A stretch of 41,036 nucleotides of DNA from a virus. The position numbers and the translations under genes were made by a program. The number at the start of each line of letters is the position of its first letter. Positions within the stretch are counted from its first letter, which is position 1. Shown here piece by piece: positions 14,971 to 22,275 of this stretch. The stretch covers positions 1 to 41,036 of the IMG/VR virus record IMGVR_UViG_3300017971_000466. One strand, given 5' to 3'. The notes under the pieces were generated by a model. That model was not told the origin of the DNA and did no database searches. It worked only from the letters and a program-made list of their open reading frames with translations.

Positions 14971-15252
14971 ATGACGACCCTTGCGGCCTACCGGGAGCAG
15001 GAGTGCCTGACCGTGAGCGAGCTAGCTCGGCGCTCCGATCTCGGGCAGCCCGACGTCTCGCGAGCGGAGGCCGGGGCGCCGACGCTCTTTACGTCGATCC
15101 GTCTCGCGATTGGCACCCGGGGCGCAGTGCTCCCATGGAAGCTCCACCTCAAGCCAAAGCACCGCCGCGCGCTGCGTCAGTTCTTTGAACTGGCTGAGCA
15201 GCTTACGATCGAGCGCCTGGAGCGCGAGGGTCGGCTGCGGGAGGCGGTGTGA
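14971..15252 (+). CDS. Cro-like HTH regulator, probably leaderless (93 aa)
   Basis: Residues about 12-36 form an XRE-type HTH (LTVSELARRSDLGQPDVSRA). The second helix/turn and recognition helix (LGQPDVSRAEAG) parallel those of the divergent repressor (LSQPECSRIKAG), suggesting that both read the same operator. The small size and divergent position fit a Cro-type protein. No ribosome-binding sequence precedes the ATG, and the predicted transcript starts 2-3 bases before it, so translation is probably leaderless, like lambda cI from PRM. Its 3' end overlaps the antisense immunity gene by 50 bp. Confidence 0.75.
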   Translation: MTTLAAYREQECLTVSELARRSDLGQPDVSRAEAGAPTLFTSIRLAIGTRGAVLPWKLHLKPKHRRALRQFFELAEQLTIERLEREGRLREAV

Positions 15253-15415
15253 TCGCGGTCGTGGACCAGATCAGCGCGGCCAACCAGCCGAGCACGGTCC
15301 AGCCCAAGAACAAGGTGAGCAGGACGATCGGCATCGTCTGGGGGTGGCCTCGCTTCACGGCCACGAAGACCGGCACGAAGTACAGCAGCAGCGCCAGGGC
15401 GAACAGGTCTTCCAT
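15203..15415 (-). CDS. superinfection-immunity-type membrane protein (70 aa)
   Basis: The product matches the T4 Imm-like superinfection immunity family: ALLLYFVPVFVAVKRGHP, then a short Thr/Met segment and IVLLTLFLGWTVLGWLAALIW. The conserved 'NLFLGWTxxGWxxALxW' second helix is obvious. Members sit in the inner membrane and block DNA entry of related phages. I start at ATG 15415 (AAGGAG with a 6-base spacer), since the longer frame adds a non-conserved leader. The gene lies antisense to, and overlaps, the end of the Cro-like gene, so it could be expressed in the lysogen when the rightward operon is silent. Confidence 0.85.
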   Translation of the reverse strand: MEDLFALALLLYFVPVFVAVKRGHPQTMPIVLLTLFLGWTVLGWLAALIWSTTAITPPPAADPRAPGARS

Positions 15416-15532
15416 GGGGTTCTCCTTCCGGAGATCGGGGGGGGACGGAAAAGATGCGGTCTCGGAGGGGCTGCTGTCCAGTCTTTTTTGTATGGGCGGG
15501 TCGCTGACGGACCAGGGGGGGATCCGGTTTTT

Positions 15533-15546
15533 CATGCAAGAACGCA
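15533..15546 (+). promoter_or_regulatory. operator-like motif before replication gene
   Basis: CATGCAAGAACGCA, the third member of the motif family on this side, ends 16 bp before the GTG start of the replication gene. The flanking -35 and -10 positions are poor, so it may act as a roadblock or lie beside an activator-dependent promoter. Confidence 0.5.
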
Positions 15547-15562
15547 CCGTTAAGGGGGTGAG

Positions 15563-16528
15563 GTGCCTTCACGCGTAATCCGCAGCTCCATCAACCGGAG
15601 CAAGAGCCTCTCTAGGGTCAGTCTGGGAGCGAATCTTCTCTTCCGGGCGTTGCTGAACGAGTGCGACGACTACGGCCGGATGGAAGCCGAGCCGGCCGTG
15701 CTCCGCGGGACGGTGTTCCCGCTGCTCGTCGAGCAGATCTCCGTCGAGGAGGTCACGGCCTGGCTCGACGAGTTGGCGCACGCTGACGATCCGGAACGTC
15801 ACAACGGCATCGAGCCCGACGTGAGCCCGATCGGCCTCTACACGATCGGCCGGACGCAGTACCTCTTCTTCACGCGCTGGGAGGACCACCGGGGCAAGTC
15901 CAAGCGCGGCGGCCACTCGAAGTTCCCGGCCCCTCCGAGCCCGCCCGACCCCAAGGCTCCCGGGGCTTCCCCGGAAGTCCACGGGGATCCGCGGGAGTCC
16001 ACGGGAACCCCCGGGCCCCCGCCCGAGGAGTCGAGGAGTCGAGGAGTCGAGGAGAAGAAGGGAGAGGCCGCTGCGCGGCCTGCCCGTGCTTCTGGGTCTT
16101 CGACCTCTGGCCGGAAGCCGTGTAGGCAGTGCGGAGAAGCTCACGGCAGCAAGGGCCGGCCGTTCCCCGAGAAGCTCAGCGAGACGGAGGCCGCAGCCCT
16201 CAAGCGGTGGTGCGAGCAGAGGCGCGTCCCCCTGGAGAAGGCCAGGCGCTACGCCATCCGCGCGCGCGAGTGGTACGACGAGCATCCGGCCAAGAGAGCT
16301 CGCGCCTGCTGGGTCGCCTTCATCCGGAAGGCGCTCCTCGAGGAGTGGTGGGAAGGCAAGCAGAGCACGAGCCCCCGCTCCCGCGGCCGTTACCAGGCCG
16401 CCCCGGGCCCCTTCAATTCCGAGCTGCCCCAGATGAAGGGCAACCGCTCGGGCCCGAAGGATGACATGGCGCCGGTTGCCAGCGTCGTCCGCGATCTGTT
16501 TCCCGGGGCCGCCACGGGCGGCTCATAA
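15563..16528 (+). CDS. replication-initiator-like protein (321 aa)
   Basis: The GTG start follows AAGGGGGTGAG. Residues 1-120 (SRVIRSSINRSKSLSRVS; ECDDYGRMEAEP; VFPLLVEQISVEEVTAWLDEL; YLFFTRWEDHRGKSKR) follow the winged-helix pattern of phage replication-organiser proteins, in which the core is followed by a basic SKFPAPP segment. A disordered Pro-rich linker (about 125-165) leads to a CRQCGEAHG knuckle and a helical C-terminal domain (about 200-265, ending IRKALLEEWW). It should bind an origin and load the host helicase; no helicase gene is visible here. Its position at the head of the rightward operon fits. Confidence 0.65.
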   Translation: MPSRVIRSSINRSKSLSRVSLGANLLFRALLNECDDYGRMEAEPAVLRGTVFPLLVEQISVEEVTAWLDELAHADDPERHNGIEPDVSPIGLYTIGRTQYLFFTRWEDHRGKSKRGGHSKFPAPPSPPDPKAPGASPEVHGDPRESTGTPGPPPEESRSRGVEEKKGEAAARPARASGSSTSGRKPCRQCGEAHGSKGRPFPEKLSETEAAALKRWCEQRRVPLEKARRYAIRAREWYDEHPAKRARACWVAFIRKALLEEWWEGKQSTSPRSRGRYQAAPGPFNSELPQMKGNRSGPKDDMAPVASVVRDLFPGAATGGS

Positions 16529-16544
16529 CCAAAGGAGAAAGACC

Positions 16545-16898
16545 ATGTCAGTCGACGAGGGCCTACAACCGCTGACCCTGATGACGCTCAACGATGGCGA
16601 CCTGGAGGCGCAGTTCCAGCAGCGCCACACCGAGGCGCTCGAAGCGCTAGCGAACCACAGCCAGCTCCGTGCCAAGGGCGGGATGATCGAGGTCACGATC
16701 CCGATGGAGGTGAAGATCGTTCTCAACCCCGCGGATCGGACCTACATCCTGGAGTGCCGGGCCGACCACGTCAAGCTCCCGAAGCCCTACACGTCGCAGG
16801 GGAAGGGATACCTGCGCGACGGCGAACTGAAGGTGAGGCCGGAGCCGAGGCAGCAGACACTCGGCAGCGTCTCACCGTTGCCGAAGCCGACCGGCTAG
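16545..16898 (+). CDS. hypothetical protein (117 aa)
   Basis: ATG 16545 follows AAAGGAG at a good distance. The N-terminal half is helical (NDGDLEAQFQQRHTEALEAL), followed by strands (MIEVTIPMEVKIVLN; YILECRADHVKLP). It precedes the DUF2303-like gene in the same orientation. No domain recognised. Confidence 0.7.
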   Translation: MSVDEGLQPLTLMTLNDGDLEAQFQQRHTEALEALANHSQLRAKGGMIEVTIPMEVKIVLNPADRTYILECRADHVKLPKPYTSQGKGYLRDGELKVRPEPRQQTLGSVSPLPKPTG

Positions 16899-16952
16899 CA
16901 GACCGGGCGGTGAGACACGGCCGAGAGGCCACAACCCCAAGAGGAGAACGTG

Positions 16953-17806
16953 ATGATCGCAGAACTGATCGACGGACTACTGGCGCGGCTCCAGAGCCCC
17001 ACCCCGCTCGGTGGGGCAAAGCCGCAGAAGGGCGCCGAGTATCTCGTCATCCGCGACGACCACAAGGTCGTCGAGGTCGAAGGGCCCAAGCAGGCCCGGC
17101 GCGTCCACGAGTTTACCGACCTCGGAGCTTCGCCGAGTGGGTGCTCCGGCACGCGGACGCAGCGAAGACCGAGATCTCGGTCTCGGAGGACGAGGTGATC
17201 GCGGTGCTCGACGGCCAGCGGCTCAACCCGGACCGGGTGACGTGCGAGCTGCTCTTCCATCCGAGCTTCGCGGCCTGGGGCGGAGCGCTCAATCGCAAGC
17301 TCTCGCAGCGCGACTTCCACCAGCTCGTGCGCGCGAACCGCGGCACGCTCGGCACGGCCGCCGAGGACCTGCTCCTGAACCTGAGCCAGATGAAGGCGGT
17401 CTCGGGCGGCGAGGTCTCCGTTCACATCGCTCCGACCGGCTACACGCAGTTCTCGGGCAGGAGCGCGAGCACCGAGATCGAGGGCAGTCTCCCGCCGGAG
17501 ATCCAGGCGATGACGCCGATCTTCGATGGCGTCGAGGACCTGGAAGTGCTGGGCGACGACGACGAGGCGCCGCTCCAGGAGTACCAACTCGACATCCTGA
17601 TCGAGGTGGAAGAGAAAGGTGGCGAGTTCTTCTTCAGGCTGACCGACCCCGGCCTGGACCTCGTGATGCGCGCCGCGAAGCGGGGGATCAAGACCTTCCT
17701 CGACCACCTCCTGCGCGACGTGACCGGCGCGAAGTTCCTCGTCGGGATGGGGACGCTCAAGGGAGACGAGGTCCGTCGTCCGGCAGAGGGCGCGGCGGCG
17801 GAGTAG
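16953..17806 (+). pseudogene. DUF2303-like gene split by a one-base frameshift
   Basis: Two reading frames together encode one DUF2303-type protein. The first, from ATG 16953 (GAGGAG 6 bases upstream), gives AELIDGLLARLQ ... YLVIRDDHKVVEVEG ... VHEFTDL, then at CTC 17121-17123 the family sequence continues in the -1 frame as RSFAEWVLRH and on to the TAG at 17804-17806. The conserved block should read TDL-R-SFAEWV; inserting one C after CTC would restore it. The sequence has no heptameric slip site, so a real mutation or an assembly error is more likely than programmed shifting. DUF2303 proteins are common in phage early regions; role unknown. Confidence 0.75.
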
Positions 17807-17810
17807 CTCG

Positions 17811-18035
17811 GTGCCCGAGATCGCGCATAGGTTGATCCTGGTCGACCCCGTCGCGCCTGCCCAGCAGCAGGCCGTGGCCGTCGAGCTGGAGGATGGCGTC
17901 GAGGTCACGATCGTCGGCACGCAGAAGAAGATCATGCTGCCGAAGGGGACGCTCGTCGCGGTCGGCCAGAGCAACCTGCGGGTCACGGCCGGAACGATTG
18001 AATCCGCCGTTGTGGACCTGGAGTTCGCCGGGTGA
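17811..18035 (+). CDS. small beta-rich hypothetical protein (74 aa)
   Basis: GTG 17811, 4 bp after the stop of the DUF2303-like gene. The product alternates hydrophobic strands (RLILVDPVA; VAVELEDGVEVTIV; GTLVAVGQSNLRVTAGTIESAVVDLEF), suggesting a small barrel. No family recognised. GTGA overlap with the next gene. Confidence 0.6.
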   Translation: MPEIAHRLILVDPVAPAQQQAVAVELEDGVEVTIVGTQKKIMLPKGTLVAVGQSNLRVTAGTIESAVVDLEFAG

Positions 18036-18277
18036 GTGCGCGGGGGGCGAGAACTCGGCGGGCAGGGGGACCTCCTCCTGTCCGTCGAGACATCCCTCGC
18101 GAGGAGCTGGTCCGTCGCTGGGGCTTCAAGCCGGGGATCAAGTGCCGGTGGTGCCCCGAGACGTTCCAGCGCCCGGCGGACCTGCCGGTTCACATCCCGG
18201 CGCAGAGCTGCGGGTCGGTCGCGTGCAACGAGAAGCAGCGCGAGCACGAGGCTCGCGTGGCGGAGGGGGCAGCATGA
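18032..18277 (+). CDS. zinc-finger-like small protein (81 aa)
   Basis: After a basic N-terminus (ARGARTRRAGGPPPVRR) the protein has CRWC near residue 38 and CGSVAC near residue 60, with a His at about 54 between them, consistent with one zinc site. GTG start in a GTGA junction; ATGA junction with the next gene. Confidence 0.6.
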   Translation: MSARGARTRRAGGPPPVRRDIPREELVRRWGFKPGIKCRWCPETFQRPADLPVHIPAQSCGSVACNEKQREHEARVAEGAA

Positions 18278-18444
18278 GCGCCTCGATGCAGATGGAGAGA
18301 GTCTTCGGAGCCGAGATCCAGGTGTGGTGGGCCTCGCCCTTCAAGCCGTCCTACCAGCCGGGGCTCTACCTCTGGACGAGACCGATCAACGGCACCGTGG
18401 GCACGCAGCGGCGCATCCTGCCGCTGCCGCGGCTCCGCCGCTAA
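18274..18444 (+). CDS. small hypothetical protein (56 aa)
   Basis: ATG 18274 overlaps the previous stop (ATGA). The peptide is rich in aromatics (IQVWWASPFKPSYQPGLYLW) and ends in a basic Pro/Arg tail. A longer frame in this register is a shadow of upstream genes. Tight coupling is the main evidence. Confidence 0.55.
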   Translation: MSASMQMERVFGAEIQVWWASPFKPSYQPGLYLWTRPINGTVGTQRRILPLPRLRR

Positions 18445-18471
18445 CAACGAGCCCAGAGGAGGGGGCTTGCC

Positions 18472-19302
18472 ATGGGAAACGTCAGAGGTTCCGACTACCT
18501 CGATGCCAGGGTCATCGAGATCAATCCGCAGCTCGCCCAGGACATCCTGAAGAAGGCGCACAAGCAGCGCCCGGTCTCGCAGGGCCACGTCGCGGATCTC
18601 GCGAACAGCATGAGCCCCGAGGTCGGGGAGTGGTGCATCGCGCAGCCGCTCCTCTTCGACCGCGAAGACAAGATGTTCGACGGCCAGCACCCGATCCTGG
18701 GTGTGATCCGCTCGGGCCAGCCGCAGAAGTTCCTGGTCATCAAGGGCTTCGACGCGAGCGTGATCCACGCCGTCGACCGGGTGCGCGTGCGCTCCCTCGC
18801 CGATTACCTCTACATGCTGGGCGAGACGAACCACCACACGAAGGCGAAGGTGATCCGGATGGAGGCGCGCTACGACGCCGGCCTCATGCCGACGTCGACG
18901 GGCGGCGCGTTCAAACTGACGACGATGCAGGGCATCGCGTTCCTGGAGAGCCACCCGGACATCCGGATCAGTGTCGACAGCGCGCCGGGCATGGTCAACA
19001 CCTACCTCCCGCGCGCGATGTCGTGCTGGTGCCACTACCAGTTCGCCAAGCGGGACCGCACCGCGGCCGACGACTTCTTCGTGGGCCTGACGATGCAGGA
19101 CTCGGCCGGGCCGACCGATCCGGTCTACCTGCTGCGCCAGCGGATGATCTCGAACCGGCGGGCGAAGAGCGGCGGCAGGATGCCGCAGAAGGAGCAGTGC
19201 GCGCTGACGATCAAGGCCTGGAACGCGGTGCGCCAGAACAAGCCGATGGCCCAGCTCAAGTGGCAGTGGGTCAACGGCGAGCGCTTCCCGGAGATCCTGT
19301 GA
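18472..19302 (+). CDS. ParB-like domain protein (276 aa)
   Basis: Residues about 15-80 resemble the ParB/Srx-like fold of phage proteins: ARVIEINPQLAQDIL, then WCIAQPLLFDREDKMFDGQHPILGVIRSG (given in parts), in which DGQH at 70-73 corresponds to the DGQHR motif, here followed by Pro instead of Arg. The remainder is helical and specific to this family. ParB-like phage proteins may bind or nick DNA or act as CTP switches; this one cannot be assigned more precisely. Ribosome-binding sequence GAGGAGG lies upstream of the ATG. Confidence 0.65.
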   Translation: MGNVRGSDYLDARVIEINPQLAQDILKKAHKQRPVSQGHVADLANSMSPEVGEWCIAQPLLFDREDKMFDGQHPILGVIRSGQPQKFLVIKGFDASVIHAVDRVRVRSLADYLYMLGETNHHTKAKVIRMEARYDAGLMPTSTGGAFKLTTMQGIAFLESHPDIRISVDSAPGMVNTYLPRAMSCWCHYQFAKRDRTAADDFFVGLTMQDSAGPTDPVYLLRQRMISNRRAKSGGRMPQKEQCALTIKAWNAVRQNKPMAQLKWQWVNGERFPEIL

Positions 19303-19754
19303 GCGAGAGGAAGCTGTACCACCTCGACCTGAAGATCGACTACCTGCCGTCGATGAATACGGCCGCCACGCGCCGGCACCACATGGCGGCCGGCAAGGCC
19401 GCGAAGCAGATGCGGATGGTCGTCGTCGGCATGGTCGGCAGCGAGCGGAGGCCGAAGGAGCCGCTCAGGCGCGCGCGGATCCGGTGCGAGCGCCACTCCT
19501 TCGGCGTCCGGGAGCCCGAGAGCGAGAACCTCCAGATGTCGTTCAAGGCGGCGATCGACGCGCTGACCATGAGCTACTTCAAGAAGGACAAGCGGGCGCC
19601 GGGTGGGGGGTGGTGGATCCAGCGCGCCGACGTGCTGATCGACGACACCCCCGAGGTCCTGGAGCGCGACTACAAGTGGTTCCCGGCGCCGAAGAAGCAG
19701 GGCTTCATCCGACTCGTCGTGGACGAGATCGTGGAGGAGGAGAGCGAAGGATGA
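19299..19754 (+). CDS. RusA-like Holliday junction resolvase candidate (151 aa)
   Basis: The layout is that of RusA: a central acidic motif followed by a helix and a second acidic pair. Here E74-S-E76-N-L, K83, D87 and the later D115-D116 (VLIDDTPEV) line up with RusA D70-x-D72-N, K76 and D91. The first two Asp residues are both Glu, which may alter activity. RusA enzymes cut branched DNA before packaging. The GTG start overlaps the previous stop (GTGA). Assigned by motif only. Confidence 0.6.
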   Translation: MSERKLYHLDLKIDYLPSMNTAATRRHHMAAGKAAKQMRMVVVGMVGSERRPKEPLRRARIRCERHSFGVREPESENLQMSFKAAIDALTMSYFKKDKRAPGGGWWIQRADVLIDDTPEVLERDYKWFPAPKKQGFIRLVVDEIVEEESEG

Positions 19755-20071
19755 TCGAGGGCAACGTCGTAGAGGAGATCGAGGAGATCCTCGGGGTCGA
19801 GTTCAGCACGATCGAGAAGGAGGCGATCGGCACCGCGATCGTCCACTGGGGCGAGTTGATGGCCGTGAAGAACGGCCACGAAGAGCCGCGGATGACGAAG
19901 AGCGAGGCGCTCGAAGTGCTGAAGCTCTATCGGGACTGGAACACGGCCGCGAAGGGGCTCAACGCCGAGGAGGAGCAGATCCTCGCCGGCCGCCGCGCGC
20001 TGATCGAGGAGGCCCAGCGCGTTCTGGTCGCGCGGGTCGATCGTCAGGCTGAGGGACTGAAGGCGGGATGA
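19751..20071 (+). CDS. helical hypothetical protein (106 aa)
   Basis: ATGA start junction. The product is acidic and helical: VVEEIEEILGVEFSTIEKEAIG, then a longer helix LNAEEEQILAGRRALIEEAQRV. It overlaps the next gene by 4 bp. No recognised domain. Confidence 0.65.
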   Translation: MIEGNVVEEIEEILGVEFSTIEKEAIGTAIVHWGELMAVKNGHEEPRMTKSEALEVLKLYRDWNTAAKGLNAEEEQILAGRRALIEEAQRVLVARVDRQAEGLKAG

Positions 20072-20409
20072 CCGCGCCGGCCGGCAGCAGCAGCCACGAG
20101 CTGGAGATCCAGGGCGGCGTGCAGCGCCGCGGCACGCTCTTCGGCGAGTACGCCTTCGCCCTGATCGAGCAGGCGCTCGCCGACCTCTCGCACTCGGCGG
20201 ACGTCGAGGAGGAGGACGTCGCCACCGCGCGCCACTTCCTGCTGAGCCCCGAGTCGGTCTTGCCCCACTACTGCGAGCTGCTCTCCCTCGACTACGAGCT
20301 GCTGCGGCGCGCGGCCCTCAGCCGGTCAACTCGGCGCGAAGCGGTGCGCGCGACGCTCGCCGCGCACAACCGCGCGCTCGGACGTGACCGGACGAGGAGG
20401 GCAGCATGA
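20068..20409 (+). CDS. helical hypothetical protein (113 aa)
   Basis: ATGA start junction. A short N-terminal tail is followed by helices (YAFALIEQALADLSHSADVEEED; YCELLSLDYELLRRAAL) and an Arg/Ala-rich C-terminus. No recognised domain. Confidence 0.6.
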   Translation: MTAPAGSSSHELEIQGGVQRRGTLFGEYAFALIEQALADLSHSADVEEEDVATARHFLLSPESVLPHYCELLSLDYELLRRAALSRSTRREAVRATLAAHNRALGRDRTRRAA

Positions 20410-20597
20410 GGCGCGGCATCCTGGTCGCGAAGGACCCCTGCTTCTTGGGCCCCTGCGGGACCTCGATCATCGGGAACATACAGGTCGATCCGGGCTGGAC
20501 CGTGGTCCATGTGCCCTGCATGAGGGGCGTGCGCTTCTTCCATCTGATCTGCGAGCTGCCGGAGTTCTCCGTCTTCCGCGAGGAGGCCTACGCCTGA
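20406..20597 (+). CDS. small Cys-containing protein (63 aa)
   Basis: ATGA start junction. The peptide has CFLGPCG near residue 12 and further Cys residues at about 38 and 49, with strands between them. It may be a small metal-binding or beta-rich protein. The stop shares one base with the next start (TGATG). Confidence 0.6.
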   Translation: MRRGILVAKDPCFLGPCGTSIIGNIQVDPGWTVVHVPCMRGVRFFHLICELPEFSVFREEAYA

Positions 20598-21196
20598 TGC
20601 CCCTCTACCACAGCGCGGACCACGCGATGCGGGTCTATCTCCAGCTCTACGACCTCCTGCTCCAGGGCTTCGACCCGTTCGTGATGGTCGGCCGCGAGTA
20701 CGAGGACAAGTGCCCGGCCTGTAAGTCGGTCGGGAGGTGGAGGAAGCAGGACGGCGTCTGGTACTGCACCGGCCCGAGGTGCGGCGCGAAGCGGCCGTGG
20801 AATGTGGCGGCCGTGATGAAGGGCTTCTTCCAGGACGGCCAGGCCAGGGTGACGATGCGGTCGCCGCTCGGCTTCTGGCCCGGCCGGGTGACGATGAAGC
20901 CCTCGGCCCGCGTCCGCTACGACACGCCGGCCGATCTACTCGCAGACCTCGGCCTGGTCTGGGTCGTGCTGAAGCTGGAGGAGTTCGCGCTGCTCCGGGG
21001 CCGCGTCGAGCTGGACGGCTGGGAACCCCTGATGCGGGATCTCCGCGAGCGCTACCCGCGAGAGCAGTGCGAGTGGCAGGCGTGGAGCAAGCGGAAGGTG
21101 CAGAGGACCGTCGAGGAAGCTCGCGACAAGGCGCAGAGGCGGATGGTCTGGATCGGCCTGATGGACAAGGAGGACTTGCCGGATGATCGGGTGTAG
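20597..21196 (+). CDS. zinc-ribbon protein (199 aa)
   Basis: Residues about 35-62 form a zinc ribbon (CPAC ... WYCTGPRCGAKRPW). This is followed by basic and hydrophobic segments and a helical C-terminus (KVQRTVEEARDKAQRRM). It lies in the replication part of the rightward operon and may bind nucleic acid. Family unknown. Confidence 0.65.
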   Translation: MPLYHSADHAMRVYLQLYDLLLQGFDPFVMVGREYEDKCPACKSVGRWRKQDGVWYCTGPRCGAKRPWNVAAVMKGFFQDGQARVTMRSPLGFWPGRVTMKPSARVRYDTPADLLADLGLVWVVLKLEEFALLRGRVELDGWEPLMRDLRERYPREQCEWQAWSKRKVQRTVEEARDKAQRRMVWIGLMDKEDLPDDRV

Positions 21197-21551
21197 GAGG
21201 CTTCGGGCCTGGCGGCGCGCGCGCAAACGGGAGCAGATCAAGGAGCGGATCCGGCTGGAGCTGGGGATCCTCGGGGCCCCGCGGATCGAGCCGTGGGAAG
21301 AGGAGCTTTACTCGGTCTACCTCCAGCGGCTCGCGCCGATCTGGCCCTGGACGCTGCCCGAGCTGATCTCGGGCTGGGCGACCTGGAAGGCGTTCCTCTC
21401 GCCCAGGTTGACGCTGCCGAGCATCGTCACCTTCGGCGACGTCTTGACGGTCGCGGCGGCGACGAACGAGCTGCCGAGCACCACGGCGCGGGAGATCGGG
21501 GCGGAGAAGGATCCTCTCGCGACGCTTCGGTGGAGAAAGGTCGCAGGGTGA
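21183..21551 (+). CDS. hypothetical protein (122 aa)
   Basis: ATG 21183 overlaps the previous gene by 14 bp. A basic N-terminus (RRLRAWRRARKREQIKER) is followed by Trp-rich helical sequence (WPWTLPELISGWATWKAF). GTGA overlap with the next gene. No recognised domain. Confidence 0.6.
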   Translation: MIGCRRLRAWRRARKREQIKERIRLELGILGAPRIEPWEEELYSVYLQRLAPIWPWTLPELISGWATWKAFLSPRLTLPSIVTFGDVLTVAAATNELPSTTAREIGAEKDPLATLRWRKVAG

Positions 21552-21901
21552 GCGGGCCGATCGAGGAGAAGCACGCGCGCGGAATCTGGGCGATCCTGGT
21601 CGAGCACTGCGGCTTCAAGGCCGACGCGGAGGATGATTTCGTGGTGGCGTGCAGCGAGCCCTTCGTGGCTCTCTGGATCGGTCGCGAAGCGGACCACGCC
21701 ATCCTCGGCGGTGACCTCGGCCCGACGGCGCTCTTGTGGAACGATGGTCTCGTGTGGCGGGTGACGGTGGGCGCAGGCAGCCACACGCGGGGGCGTAACG
21801 AGATGATCGACAAGGCGAATCACGCGCTGCGCGAGTTCTATCAGCAGGCAACCCAGCCCTGCGGCTGGCTTCCGGGCGGTGGGCCCCGGGGCGGGCCGTG
21901 A
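21548..21901 (+). CDS. hypothetical protein (117 aa)
   Basis: GTG start in a GTGA junction. The core has alternating strands (FVVACSEPFVALWIG; AILGGDLGPTALLWNDGLVWRVTVG), followed by a helix and a Gly/Pro-rich tail. No recognised domain. Confidence 0.6.
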   Translation: MSGPIEEKHARGIWAILVEHCGFKADAEDDFVVACSEPFVALWIGREADHAILGGDLGPTALLWNDGLVWRVTVGAGSHTRGRNEMIDKANHALREFYQQATQPCGWLPGGGPRGGP

Positions 21902-21917
21902 CACGAGGAGGAGAAGG

Positions 21918-22109
21918 ATGTCCGGGGGGTTTATCAGTCCGCACGTCTTCCAGCAGCGGCTCCACCGCGAGGGCGTCGACGTCGCGCTTCGCACCGTCCA
22001 GGACTGGTGCAAGCGCAGGGTGCTCGATGCGCGCAAGATCGGCCGAGCCTGGAAGATTCGCGAGAGCGAGGTCCGGCGGATCATGGAGGCCGGAACGGAA
22101 GGGCTCTAG
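21918..22109 (+). CDS. excisionase-like winged HTH protein (63 aa)
   Basis: ATG 21918 follows a strong GAGGAGGAGAAGG sequence. The protein is a compact HTH of the excisionase/MerR-like type: VALRTVQDWCKRRVLDARKIG, then RAWKIRESEVRRIM, with the 'W.i....v..w' wing. It may act as excisionase for the integrase, or bind the repeats that begin only 2 bp after its stop codon. Last gene before the noncoding region. Confidence 0.7.
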   Translation: MSGGFISPHVFQQRLHREGVDVALRTVQDWCKRRVLDARKIGRAWKIRESEVRRIMEAGTEGL

Positions 22110-22275
22110 CGTCGTTGAACGTCGTCGAGCGCAACTACCCCCTTGCGCTACGTCGTCGAGCGTCCTCCAGCGTCGCTGAGCGTTGCCGAGCGCACGTTCC
22201 ACGGGGAACACTGGAGAAGATTCTGCGTTGTTAAGCGTCGCCGAGCGTCGCCGAGCGCAGACGATCCCCTTGCGC
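22110..22275 (+). repeat. phased 10-bp repeats GTYGYYRAGC in three clusters
   Basis: Cluster A has two units (22111-22130), B has four (22152-22191) and C has three (22227-22256), each unit exactly 10 bp. Examples are GTCGTCGAGC and GTCGCCGAGC. A and C are each followed by a related segment ending in CCCCTTGCGC (22131-22148 and 22257-22275). An inverted repeat GTTCC-ACGG-GGAAC lies between B and C at 22196-22209. The position just upstream of the terminase genes suits a packaging (pac/cos) recognition site; a replication or regulator binding site is also possible. Confidence 0.75.

Noticed and set aside
15470-15492. Terminator at the TTTTTT run after the Cro-like gene
   Set aside because: No stable stem directly precedes the T-run.
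22111-22256. CRISPR array
   Set aside because: Units are 10 bp and tandem without unique spacers; there are no cas genes.
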